From contig JAZBQD010000013.1 of assembly GCA_036583965.1 (NCBI GenBank), forward strand, positions 2,272,144-2,336,143: a stretch of 64,000 nucleotides of DNA, written 5' to 3'. Below, piece by piece: positions 1 through 12,900 of the stretch. Under the pieces are notes generated by a model. It was given only the letters and a program-made list of their open reading frames with translations, made no database searches and was not told the DNA's origin. The DNA comes from Prunella strophiata. Its lineage: Eukaryota > Chordata > Aves > Passeriformes > Prunellidae. Position 1 is the first letter of the stretch, and each line of letters begins with the position of its first letter. Position numbers and translations under genes: made by a program.

Positions 1-596
1 TCCCACTTCTACCTTCTGTCTGTATAATAAATGACACTGCATTCAATTTTTAGCACTTTGGAGAAGAGCACTGCTCTTGGTGCCTCTGTTACCTGTGCAC
101 AGGCAGCAGATCTGCCTGAGCCTGGTTCAACTGGACCTCAGTGTTCTCAGTTCTGCCCTTGTCATGAATTTATGGTTTGGAATTATGCTCATCTCTTATT
201 TCACAAGTGAATACATTTTCCTATTTTCTCCATTTCTTCTCACATCATTCACTAAGAATTATTTCTTGTGATAATTTGCAAAGTCTCTTAAAGCAGTGCA
301 GATCTGTTTTTTCAGGTCAAGCACTTGTCAATGTATTTTTAAATGAAAGAAATATGTTTCTGTTTACAGGAGATTGTAACTCATGCTGAATTACGGAGTT
401 CAGGGAAGTATGTTATGTTGTGAGGGATGTGTTAAATTAAACTTTGTAAATGTGAATAAGTGTTCAAGTGCTAGTTTGATAAACAGACCATAAAGAACAG
501 AAAAATAATCCATAAAGGAGAAAAGATTTCTTTAGAATAGTGATTGAGTCATTGTTCTATTATATTCACTTTAAAGAGAGTGTTTTCTGTCCACAG
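1..596 (+). other. Intronic sequence upstream of the first visible exon
   Basis: This is AT-rich sequence ending in a pyrimidine tract and CCACAG at 591-596. A stretch from about 54 follows an ATTCAATTTTTAG acceptor-like motif and is open for about 50 codons. Its only reasonable donor (about 207) leaves the wrong phase for exon 597, so I treat it as intron. Confidence 0.55.
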
Positions 597-972
597 AATG
601 TGCTGCTTGCAGTAGTCCCTGGAGCAGTAGCACAGAGTGTTGTGACTTGCAGACCTTTTCTCACTGCTGTCCCCTTTTCTGTGCAGTCCACAGGAGAAGC
701 ACCCACGACCCCAAAGCACCCGAAGGACAGCAGAGAGAGCTTCTTCCCAGTAGCACCAGCCACACTGCATCCCACGCCAGTGAATCCAGACACTGTGACT
801 CCTGAAAACCTCCTGAGACTGAACGATCTGCATTCCAAATCCAAAGCAGCCTCTTCCTCTTCATCCTCCTCGTCCTCGGCGTCCTCGGTGCCGCCGGCGC
901 AGGAGGCGCAGCCGGAGCCGCCGCGGGGCCAGGGCACAGAGGCTGCCCCTGGCATGGGCGAGGCTGCCCGGG
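597..972 (+). CDS. Coding exon of the first gene, with poly-Ser tract
   Basis: The exon starts in phase 0 after CCACAG and ends in phase 1 before GTAAGT. It encodes a hydrophobic segment, then a Pro/Thr-rich segment, the stretch [17 protein letters not shown], nine consecutive serines, and a Pro/Glu/Ala-rich end. The poly-Ser codons are mixed TCC/TCT/TCA/TCG, so this is not a simple triplet microsatellite. A second strong acceptor (CCCCTTTTCTGTGCAG) lies inside the exon at 671-686. Confidence 0.75.
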
Positions 973-3900
973 GTAAGTCTCAGCCTGGCACAGCCCTCTG
1001 CCCCCTCTGCTCACTTGCCACATGCTGAGGCAGTGCTGAGTTCTGATTCTGTCCTGTTTTCTCACTATACCACGTTCAAAAGTCTGATCCTGGAGTGGGT
1101 GTGTCTGTATAATCAATATATACTTTAATTTGTAGGATAGATGAGAAGAGTGACCACTCCATGTAACTTGTATGTGAAATCAGGAAATAGCAGCCTGAAA
1201 ATAATCATCTCTTTTAGAGAATTGAAGTCTCTAGCAGCAGTAAAATGAAAACTATTTTATTTTCTTCAATGAGTTGAGGATCCAGTTCTTTTAACATTTA
1301 AAAAGATTTAAGGTATTTTAAAGTGATTACAATTAAAATAAACTGGTGAGCAGCCTAAATCTGTCTTAGAAGTGCTTGATTAACATAATTAACTGTGTAG
1401 CTCTCACTGCCCAGCATATGTGAGTGTGGAGATACATAACAGTGATGAACAAGATTCTACATGGTCTAGAAAGTTAGCTTATCATCACTATTATGTTTCA
1501 CATTTCAGAAAAGAAGCATCTGACAGGACCAGAATGTTGGTATATTTATTTATAGCCCTGGTGTGGTTATGTGCCAGGTTAGAGCACAGGAAAGGATTGA
1601 AGAAACCAAACAAATGTATTTATTCTGTAGCATGATTGTGTGATTTGTTGATGACTGTATTATGTAATTGGTCCTATACCAGTTTTCTAGATGAAGAAAG
1701 AATAAATGAGAATGCTGTCATTTGCTTTAGTGCTGTCATGGCAGGCTGGCTTGTTAGCAGCCAAAAAATCTCTGTGCTGGACAATACTGCTCCACTTTGG
1801 GGAGTGAAGTAAGATTAGACCCAATTTCAGGTTGCCTTGGGTGCCCAGAGAGGTGGTTGGCAATATTTGTGGGACACAGTGCATGGTAAGGTGGCAGAGC
1901 ACCTGCCATAGGCTGTACTTTCTTGCAACTTTAGCAGAAGCACTGTCTGAAAAAGCATCTGCTGCTGCCTGTGCTCACTCCATCTGTTTACAAGCCTGGG
2001 CCCAGCACTACTCACAAAATGCCTTAGACAAGTCATGGGAGCCCAGATAAAGTTATGAATGAACCACATATAGAACAGGTATTGTGGAAAATGATGCATG
2101 AAGACGCAGTGGAAATAGTGTCCAGATTTGTGAGACAGGATGTTTGCTTAGTTTGGAATTGTGACTTGGTAAAGTTTTTGTCTTTATACTTCTGGTATGT
2201 AATTTCTTTCCTTATGTAATCAGCCTTGTTGTTTGAATGCACATAGTCTGCATTCAACAGCAGTGAAGAGCAAGTTAGGGAGAAATAGGTTTTCCCAATT
2301 TGCTAATCTCTGAGTACAGAACAAACCTGAAATTTAACATCTAGTATCAGCAGTTGTATTGTCTAATTTTCCTTTTTCACAATTTCAGGGAGAGATTGTC
2401 TTAGGAAGGGAAAAGAGAAAAGGGGAGTGATGAGGAAGGAATGGCTTAGTCTGTGTGTAAATTACATTTGTTACTGTCCTTGGGAAGCAAAAGAATGGAG
2501 TTGCCTGGTGTTATAAGATGTCTTGTCTGGCTTGTTCAGCAGGGAGTAATTTGGGTTTGTGCCTAGACAACAGGGGAGGAAAAACTGAATCCTCTGTGAA
2601 GCTGTTATGGGCTTACTAAGGAGACTGGTGTAGGAATGACAATGCTGATAAGAACTCGTGCATTCTTCTGGTTTTCAAACAGAACTCAGGAGCATTTCTG
2701 ATGTGCTTTCCTCTCTGCAATTCCCCAGGCCACATCGCAGTGATTGGAACATTTATTTTAATCTTTTGACTTTCTGGGCTTTGGTAAGGTTGTAGAGTTA
2801 GATATTGTTCATTCTTCTTTGATGTTTTCTATACATCATTTTGGTTGAGGGAGATGGAAGGGTTAGCTGGCAGAATTACACCCCTGAAACTCAACATCAA
2901 GAGGCTCTTTCTCCAAAGCTCAATGCTGAATGCACGGGTTGTATCTGGCTCCCAGCCCTACCTGACAGGTCATTTCTCTAGCTGAGAGAGACACCAATTA
3001 CTGCTGTGTCCTTTCTTCCTCTTTTCTTTTTAATTCTCCTACCTTTGCATCCACCTTCTCTAAAAAGATTTATAGTTCTGTTACAACCCTTTTTCATCTG
3101 CCTCCCCTTAGTTCTGTTTGGGTAAAAACTCCTCCCATTTTTAGAGTAAACTGTTCTCAACTTTTTTGTCTCATCACCTCTACCTGTACCTACTTATTCA
3201 TGTGGAAGTATTACACATCAGAGAGTATTAGCTGCTCTCATTCTCTCTGATTTCACCCAGGAAAAGGATTTGTTTTTCCAAGCATTGCTGATGCTATGCC
3301 ACTCATTTCTGATGTCAGTGTTTTCCTGGGATTTTGTCTGGTGCATGACTAACTGGTACAGAGCACAGCATGATGGAGTCCAGCAGCAGAGGGATGATGG
3401 TGGCACTTTCAGCAAGACACCTTCCTACATTTGGGTAAAAATGTGCTTGGGACTCTGAGCCTTCCTAGCTCAGCCTAACATTTCTCTGGGGAAGCTAAAA
3501 TAGGACAATTAAGGTAAACTCCCTCCAGCCTGTCACACTGTTCCAGTATTACATGGTTCTAAATTGCTGAAAAATCTTGACATTTTCTTCTTGGCTGTCC
3601 TTATTGCAATAATGATTTTTATGAGGAATGAACAGGAAAACATTCACATTTGAGTTCTGATACCAAGAGAAGATTTTTATACCTGGAATTATTTAAAGTT
3701 TCTGTTTTGCCTAAAGTCAGCTATTTACCAAGTTGGAATATAAAATCCAAGTAGAAGACTCCCCACTATTAATTTTTTGTTCATTTAAGGCCTAAGAAGT
3801 TCAATATGAAAGCAAGGTCATGATAAAGCTGTCCAAACTTAGAAATTCAGAGCTGGGAAAGACAATTCTTTGTGTTGTGCAGGAAAGTGGCACTCCATAA

Positions 3901-6900
3901 GCCATGGGAATATCTTGCTGTAATTTCAGATGTTTGTGAAATAAGCACAACAGGGGAAGTAGAGGTAGTAAATATAGTTCAACCTGTAGAACTTTGAGAG
4001 TTTCAGAACCATGAGAAATAAATACAAGTGAGGTCAGTTGCATGGAAAGATGAGCAGACTATTGCACAGAAAGCAATGAAGTTAAATTGTTTTAAGTGTG
4101 TGCAGGCAGCTGCAGAATCCTTGAAAGGCAAATATTCCAAGTAAAGAGGGTTTTGAAGTGGGAAATCCTAAGAATTCAGTAACACTCAGTAGTGTTGGAA
4201 TGTGACATTTCACCCTGTAGGATAACTGGGTGCTGGAGTCATAGGAGAACTTTGAGGTATAAGGAGCATCTTTTCCCAGAAGTCTGCATCTTAGTTTATT
4301 TTAGCAAGTGATAGATGACTTCAGGTTCTCAGAAGACTGAGGAGACTGAATGTTTTCCTAAGGCATCACTGCAGAGAATGTAAACTACTAAAACAGTGCA
4401 TGGCACAAGGGCCCACCTCAATTCCTTGCAGTTTCTAGATACCCAATCATCAGTGGACATCCACAATTCCTGTTTCTGGGTGAAATAATGGAAACTGTAC
4501 TTTGCCATCAGAAGTTGAGCTTAACCTCATACTGATCTCAGTGGCTCCTGAGTTTGCTTGTCATGGATTTCCAAAGACAAACACAGATTTTAAGAGCCTG
4601 TAGTTCAGTTTCTTCTTACACAAAAGTATTTGGCCCTGTTGGCCCCACCTTATTTGAACTATGCATTTCAATTCAAATTTTCAGGTACTTTTTAATTTAT
4701 TATAAGTAGTAACATTCAACCCTCCTAATTGCAGTCAGTGTCTTACCTTGTTTTTTCTGTTGAATTCAAAGTTGTGCTGTAGAGCACAGAGTTGTTCTCA
4801 ACAGATGACTCAGAAAAGGTGAAACAGAAGAAGTTAGGCAGGCCAATGACCTGTGGCCTCATTTGAGCTGTTACCTGGCATGAAGCTTTTCTCTTAAATC
4901 CATGTGTTCTTACTCTGTTTTCTTGTGGCACTTGTGTGCATCTTTCTTTCACTACTTTCTCCTCAATTTCTTGAGGAGAATGTTGACTTGTTGACTTGTT
5001 CTGGTTTTTGATATCTGTCTTCCTCAGTTCCCAAGGCTGGATTTCTCCTAGGCTTTAAAACCTCTTTTCTAAATGCTTGTAGCCCCAGTCCATTGGTGCT
5101 GGCCTGGGGTAGAAGCTCCTGCCCAGCTGTGAGTGACTGAAGAGCCATCAGTGGGAATCAGGGAATCCCTGGGAATCCAGTGAGCTCTGCATGGGCTCTC
5201 TCTGATCTCTTGCTGCTTCAGCCTCCTTGGCTCTGGTATTCTCACTTCCCCTTGTCTGATCCAATGCTTTTTGTGAAGCTTTTTATTTTTCACAATGGGT
5301 GCACTCTGAAAACAACTTGACTGCTGAATGTCAGCAGGGGTTTCCTGTTTGTGAATGACTTCTTAATTCCTTTTTGCAGTGCTCAGACAGTGCCAGTCAG
5401 TCATGGCTCTTCCTCTTCCCTTTGTAAAAGTGCTGATTTACCTCCTGTCGAAACAAACTCATTCCAGAAGAATTTTTCAGTACACTTAATGTCTATTTCT
5501 GATATCACTTCACATTCCTGAAGTTTTATTTACTCAATCCAGTGTAGTGCAGAAAATCTTTTGACATTAAAACTGTCATAATTTCTGTACCTATGTTGGA
5601 TCAGTAAGAACAAATAGGGCAGGGGCAGCAGCTCCCAGCAGAGACAGGTGAGGTGATGCTTTGAAGCCAGGGTTTAGTGCACCCAGGGCAGGTCTGTGCT
5701 CCAGGAGCCTCTCTAGCCCTGTGCACTCTTAGATCTCCCTGGAAATCCTGGAGAGCCATTGCCCTCTGGGTGTCCTGCACTACTGAAACACATTTTTTGG
5801 AGATTTTTGTAAAGGAACATGGTAGCAATGCTGTATGGTTGCAATATGGTTCAGTTTCACTAGTTTCAGATTGCTGTCAGCAGCATAAAATTTACATATA
5901 TTCCTGCACAAAGGCAGACTGAAGAGAGATGTAGTTATAAGTCCTCTGCACAGGTATTGTGTTGCTTACAAAGTACTTAGAAAATTGTGGGGTGTCATTA
6001 CATTCACTTAAGAGATTTTTCTGCCAGCTGCTTTTGCTAATTTCCTTGTGCTTAGTTGGCTGTCAGGGCAAAGGAGGGTGAAATACTTGATGGCAAAGGA
6101 AAGGTTTTACAGCTATTGTTAGGTAACTCATAGAGAAATTTCAGAAGCAGGAGACTGCAGATGACTGTTCCTGTCCACAGGTGCTGCTGTGATGCTCTCC
6201 AGATGATGTGTCCTTGCTGAGTCAGATATTAAACAAGTATCAATTAGCTGTGTTTTGATAAAGCCATTTGAATGTTCATGTAGTTGAACATCAAACTGTT
6301 GTCTTTTTGATCTAGCCTCATTGTTTGCTCTTTTAAATTGAAGTTTTGTTTGGAAAAAAAAAAAAAAAAAGAGAAAGTTAGGATTGAACTAAAGAGTTTT
6401 TCTTTACCTGCCTGCATGCCAGGTTTCTGCATCTCTAGGACAGCTGGTGGGGGCAGGAGATGTTTTTGGGCACAGGAATTCTGCTGTCTCTGCTGTCAGA
6501 CTGGCCCCAGCATGGCTGTTAGAGGGATCTGGGAGTTAGCATGGGCCAGGGACTGTTTCCAGGAAGCACTTTCAAAGCAGCCACCCATTTTAAATTTTAG
6601 TCTCATTAATGGTCTGTGACAGCTGACCTCAGCATTAGGAAGAGTTTTGGGGTATGTCTCATTGGATTGTACAGTACACTCTCCCTGCTCAGGACCTAGT
6701 GATAAATATAGCACTGTGCTGTGCTATTGCACTGCAAACTTCTGTTCACCAGACTGCTTGGATTTCTTTTCTTTCAGGGCCAACAGAACTTGTGTTCTGC
6801 AGCTTTTTGCCTCCAAAATTACTCCAGTGCTTAATTTTTAACATACGACTTTGTGTGTCAGCTTTGAATGTAATTTCCTGCATTTGGCATTTCAAGTCAA

Positions 6901-9900
6901 ATACTTCTTTCTACAGCTATATGCACTAAAAGCACTTGGCAGTGCTTTTTTAGAAATAAATTTAATAGCAGGATATTTGGAATGAATTTAGAGAAAGCAA
7001 GGCTACCAAGTGTACCTGCCACATGCTGTGATGAGCTAGGTAGCCTCGCTGTCTGCTGTGCCGTGGTACCTCATGGCTAAAGGCTCTGTTCTTTCTGTGT
7101 TTCTGCATCTTAACTCTGTTCAGCTGAGCCAGTCTATGTTCCAGTGCAGTCTTTCTGCTGACTTAGTAGCACAGCTCATAAGGAAACTCTGAGCTCCTTC
7201 AAATTCAGGCTTTCCATGGCCTTTGCAACTGCTGTGTGGGGAAAAAAGCTGTATTAATTCCCAGCACACTGGAGAGTAAGGCAGATGGAATAGAGAAAGT
7301 GAATTGTTTTCACATTAGTATTACTCCTTGGAAATGTGGTAAGATACTTCCTCCACTATGTCAGGGAGCAAAGGATCAGGCGTGTTTCCATCGGGTGGAA
7401 AAAAAATAAAATATTCCCTGCCTTGTACAGTGAAGGAATTGTGTGAACAGTTGTGTGTGCTGTGGGTGGCCACCAGTGCAGAGTAAACCAGTTGTTACTG
7501 GGACTAGGAAGATAAGTGTTTCCTGGAGTCTGGAGGCACACAGAATTCCATCCTTACTCTTTTGGGGCAGGTGGAAGGCAAGGTAGTACAAACCAGCTAC
7601 ATCCTACAGATGTATTTCCAGGTTTTTTGTCTTGACACATGGAACTGCTGGGGAAGGGATTTTGCAGAGGGATGAAGGCAAGTGGTGCAAGTGCTTTATT
7701 TAAGCACTTGAGGTTGTTGTCTGTTCACTTCTCCTTGTATTTTCTTTTGAAATGATGTTAATATTGTGTCCTGGAGTTCAAAGCTCAGCTCCTTCTTCTT
7801 TCCTATAATGAAATGGTGCTCTGTGCATGCACTCTGTGTTGCCTATATTCTTTAACATATCTGTGCTGTAATACTTCAAACTGGAAAATGTTTTTTCCAG
7901 GTGCTAGTCACATTTTCTGGGCTTGTCTTCCAGTTGTAAGAGGTTTAGTGCATGACTAAAGAATTTTTTCAAACTCCATACAAAATGTTTTATAACACTA
8001 ATGTTAGTGCCTCATACCTGACAGCACGACAAAATCAAATTAGTGAGTGTTCAGAGCAGAGGGACCAGAGCAGCTGCTCACTGCTTACAGTAGTACTGCT
8101 TTTAAACTTTCTCCACATCTTCAAATTGCCAAGTGATTATTTTTGCCAGCGTTATTTTTGAATTTTTTTCTGTACATCAGAATAGCGAAGTGAACGGCGT
8201 CGGTATGAAAACGCTTGCAGGGTTGTGTAATCAGAGTGTTGATAGTGTGGGGATGAATGTATGTAGTGCATTCTGTGGATGAGGAGCTGGGAGAGGATAT
8301 TAACTGTGATGAAGTCATGAACCCAGGCGCCCGCTATAGGCATCTGCAAACACTGGTTACCCTGGCAACAAGTGGGAAGAGGTTGGAGAGGAAAGCTGGA
8401 GTAGGTTGTTGCATTGAATTGTTTCTTCCTCACTAAAGCAGGGAGATGTTGAAAGGTATGATGTCCCTCTTTCTATGTCGTGTACTATTTTATATGTATT
8501 TAGGCAGTTGTTGGGAAAGGGAAGGCTAAAAAAAAATCCTTGTAATGCAGCTCGATTGGAGAGGAACTTTTCAGTATCAATAGTGACGTGCATTGCAAAT
8601 CTGTGCTTTTCTCTGTGTGCTTAATTTCTGTGTGTTGTGTTGTGAGAGTGCTAAATGGGTCTCCAGAGTACAGCACCTGCCCCATCCTCAGCCTGGGGAC
8701 AAGTGTCTCTTGCATATTATATCTTCAGAAACTGCTTTTATTTTAAACTGGGTTTGTAGAGCTAACGTTTGAAAACCTGCCAAGACAGTCCAAGTACAGG
8801 GTAATACCAAAAGATTTATTAACTGATATTAAATCTGAGCTTCTGAACACCTTCAGAATGTGCTGCACTTATATTCTGGCATTCTCACACTTGTGCAGAA
8901 TATTGTGGCTCACGAGTTAGTGGAGTCTTTACCTCCCTGGGGAAAGTTTTTATTAGAAGAACTAGGACATTATGTTCAGGGCTTTAACAGCATCTTCCTC
9001 AAAACAAATATTAAAATATTCTCTTCAGAAATCTGTTTTAGACAAATAGTGAAGAGATCCAACTATATATTCTTGATTGTCCTTCCTTGTTTTGACCTTT
9101 CTGTCTGTAATGAAAAAAGAACAAATATCTATGCAATATATTAAAGTATAAATTATGGTATGTATACCTAAACAACCAATTCTTGCTATTTTCAAGAAGT
9201 CTAAGAAATATTTTGTTATTTAACTTTATTTTTAACTTGGTCACTTGAGTGGCATTGTTTCTGTTTAAATTTTAAAAAATTAAAATTGCACAGTCCTGAA
9301 AGAATAAAGTGTATGACCCAGTCAGGGAATAGAATTCTGTGACTGTATTGAACATCTCTGACAGCAAGGGATTGATTAACAGTGTTTCTTGATTTCTGTT
9401 GTACTGAAAGGCACATTCTAATAGAATATTAACAAATACTGTTTCCAGAAGTGAAGTGATGGAAATACTCAGTGTGCCACACTCCTGCCCTTTCATTTCC
9501 ATTCACTTCTACCTTAAAAATCGCTGTTAGATATTGTATTCAAATTTAAATCTATTTTACTGCACTGTAAAACTGCATCTTCAAAACTTGAAAAAATGTA
9601 TTCTGGAAGATGGAGATGTGTATGACGATGCTGGTTGCTCTTGAGAGAGCACAGACTGATACCAGTCTAGTAGCATCTTCCTAGAATCAGGCTGCTCAAA
9701 AGAGCTTTTGTCAGTGGGCCATAATGTAGTTAAAATAAAGTACAGCAAATCAGTTTAAGCAATGATATGTCTTCTAATCAAACAAATATTGTGATTAGCA
9801 TAAGAAGTAGAGTTTTGTCATTAAATAATAATGCAAATCAGAGCTCTTACTCTGTATTGTGAACTAATAAGTCCCTAATGTAGTTAAGTAGTAGAGTAGA

Positions 9901-12900
9901 TACAAAACTGCTCTCAGTTAGGAGTATAGTTGAAGCTGTAGGATTTGCAGTTTATTTGTATATAGTTCTGTACCTGCTAAGTTAATTACTGATTTTTATT
10001 CTGGGTTAATAAGTGGATAAGAAGGATTCTGTTAGTACTTACCCTACTTAAGATGGTGATTCTGGAGGGCTGGAGTAAGTTAAGAACGAGTTGACTTCTC
10101 CTCTGTCTTGTGGAGTAATCTGAAATCATCATCATTTTCATCTTGCTTTTCTGCAGATGTTATTGTAGTGTTTGATCAAGTGTCTTGTAGCCCTGTCAGT
10201 GTGGGAGTGCTCTGGGTTCAGCCTGCAGCCTGTGGTCAGGGATGGGATGGGAATGGGGATGGGAAGGCAATGTGCTGGCCTGGGGCTGCTCTTTTGGCAG
10301 CATGGGGTTAAATCCCTGTGTGCTGCTGGAAAGGGCAGGCAAGACCCAGGGATCCTTCAGCTGTCCTCTGCTTCTTCAGAAGGGAAACAATGCTTTGGGA
10401 TTTTCCTACTCGAGACTCCTACAGCTGAGCACTTCCCTCTGCCTTGTTCTCAGCTGATTTGGTCTATTAATACATGTACAGATGCAAGTATTGTTTTCCT
10501 GCTTCCAGTGCTGTATTTTGAAGTATCCAGAGAGAAATGTGCAAGAGAGTGCTGAGAATGTGAAGCACATTCATCTGCATTAGGCTGTTCCATTTTGTGC
10601 TTGATAGTGAGTGGAACATCTCAGAACAGGAGCTGCCTGTGAACTGTGCTGTAGTGGGTGACCTTTCCTTTTTGGGAACTATTGGACACTTCTCTACAAG
10701 CAACCTCATTTATCCTAAGGCTTATATGAGCTTTCAGCTAGATGATGGGGCTTTTTCTTTACCTAGGAAAATTAGTGGATGAAAGAGCAGCCTGCTTTCC
10801 TGAGCCTTTTTTCATACAAGTTATTCAAGAACCATAGAAATAATAACTCTGTAAGAAAGTTGCATCTTTCAAACTGCATAGATCAGACTGTTAAGCTGTG
10901 ATGTTTTCTGAAGCAGTTTCTGCAAGGGGAACTCTTGTACAGGAGAATATTACCATGGTAAATTCCGAGATCTTCTCTATATTGGTGGAGATGGAGAAGT
11001 GTTTTCAACACTTGAGGGGGTGGGAGCAGTTTTCCAATGAAGAAAAGTTAAAATATGTATTCCTTTTTAAGACGTTGCATGGTCAAAATCCCAAATTAAT
11101 TTAGAGCACTGCCATACAAAGAATTTTAGAGCAAGTGAGTGACTATCCACTGCATGTGCTGGTCCATGATAGCTGCCTGTGCAACCTCAGCCTGTGGAAA
11201 TAGGAGGTGACTCAAATTAGACCAGGCAGCCCTTTGTTTTTTGAAGAATGTCTTCATTTTTAAAAGAGAATAAGAGCTCATTTGTGTGTCCATAGCCTTG
11301 AAAGGGTCACTGCCCTGCCCCACAAGGGCACTGACAGCTCTCAAAAGGACTCCTGCTATGTACAGCATGCAGCTCAGTGTGTAAGACAGCTGGTTTTACA
11401 CTGCATTTTAAATAAAAGCAGGTACAGCAGGCACATAATAACAAGACTGTACACACATTGGATTCTGAGTTATAAACATCCCAGGTTCTAGAATAGCAGA
11501 AGGTGGGAATTTTAGGCTGATGTATTTATAGAGGTGCAGTGGATGTTATCAGTGAAGAGTGGGCATTCAGTATCACTTGATACTGGTTTCATGAAAAATG
11601 GATTTGGCCCTGGTGTTCAATGTTCACAGTAATGAGTCTTCCTTAGCAGTGAGCTGTGCTCAGTGTAGCAGGTACCTGTGGCTGGAGATCAGAGGGCCCC
11701 ATCCATCACAGCTGGTCCTTCATTAAAGGTGATGGATTTTGCTCTGCACGTGGCAGCTCTTCCTCCCAGCCCTCCCAGCTCCAAAGGAAATGCTCAGCTC
11801 TCTGTGTTTCTGCAATGTGCAGGGATGACAAAATGTCAACCTCTACATTTTTTCCTTTGCTTTTTAAATGACATTTACCTTTTTTTAAGAGTTTGAATTG
11901 ATGGCACTAAGTATGAAAAAGTTGCTTTTGCCATCTTAACTTGCCGATACTTAATTTCACTCCAATAGTTACGGTTTAGAAACAGAGCAAGGGTTAAAAG
12001 GATTTTTCTACTTGTTGGTTAGACAGCAAAAGGATTGAGGCTTAGGAGAGAGATCAGGATGTCTCTTAATCTGTGAATTATATTTCATTACTAAAGAGGA
12101 AGAAGAGCTTGAAGTGCCTTTGGAGGGGCTTGGATTTCAGCAGCAGGAGTCACGGCTTTGTCAGCAGATGAAAATGGCTACTGTCGCGCCATCGCCAGAG
12201 CCTGTTTGCTGGCAAGTGGAGCCCGTGCCCAGCACAAATTCAGGACATGTTTGTACCCCAGGTAGGAGCTTCCTGTGCTTCAGGGCATTCTGACATGGGG
12301 TGGTGAGCTGTGCATCGTCTGTAGGCACTGACTGGTTGGGCAGTTGGGATTGGCATGCCTCAGTTTCTCTGCCTGCCTTGCAGTCAAGTATTGCAGAGTT
12401 TGGATGCAGTCCTGGCAGTGCCTGAGCTTGCTGGGCTGGAGCCCTGTCATCCCTTAGTGGGGATTCTGGTTGCTGCATGTCTGGCATGCTAAATACCATG
12501 GCAGCAGAGCCAAATAAAAAACCTCCAGTACCAGCTTTCATGCAATATCGTTTGTGCATCCTTTAAAGCAGAATTTTTCTTTTAATTGAAGTCTTATATG
12601 GGGCAGTATGATAACAGTTTGGATTACACTATTGGGATATTTAGCAGAAAGGAAATGGTTTTTCACAAAACTGACTCAGTCTAAGTAAACATTAAAACCA
12701 GCATTACAGCAGTTAATGTGTTCTATCCCTCCTCTGCCCTCTTCCCAAGAGAAGAAGTTGGTGTTTTAATTGAAAAAAAAAAAAAAAAAAGTAAAACCTG
12801 GTATTTCAGGCAAGCATAATCTAGATATTCATGTTTGGGGGGTATCTTGTTTTTCCTTGTGAGAGCAGATTATCCTGTGTCTGATTACTGTCTGGAAGGA

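Noticed and set aside
54..206. Possible exon at the window start
   Set aside because: It has an acceptor-like TTTTTAG and about 50 open codons, but the only reasonable donor leaves a phase that does not fit exon 597.
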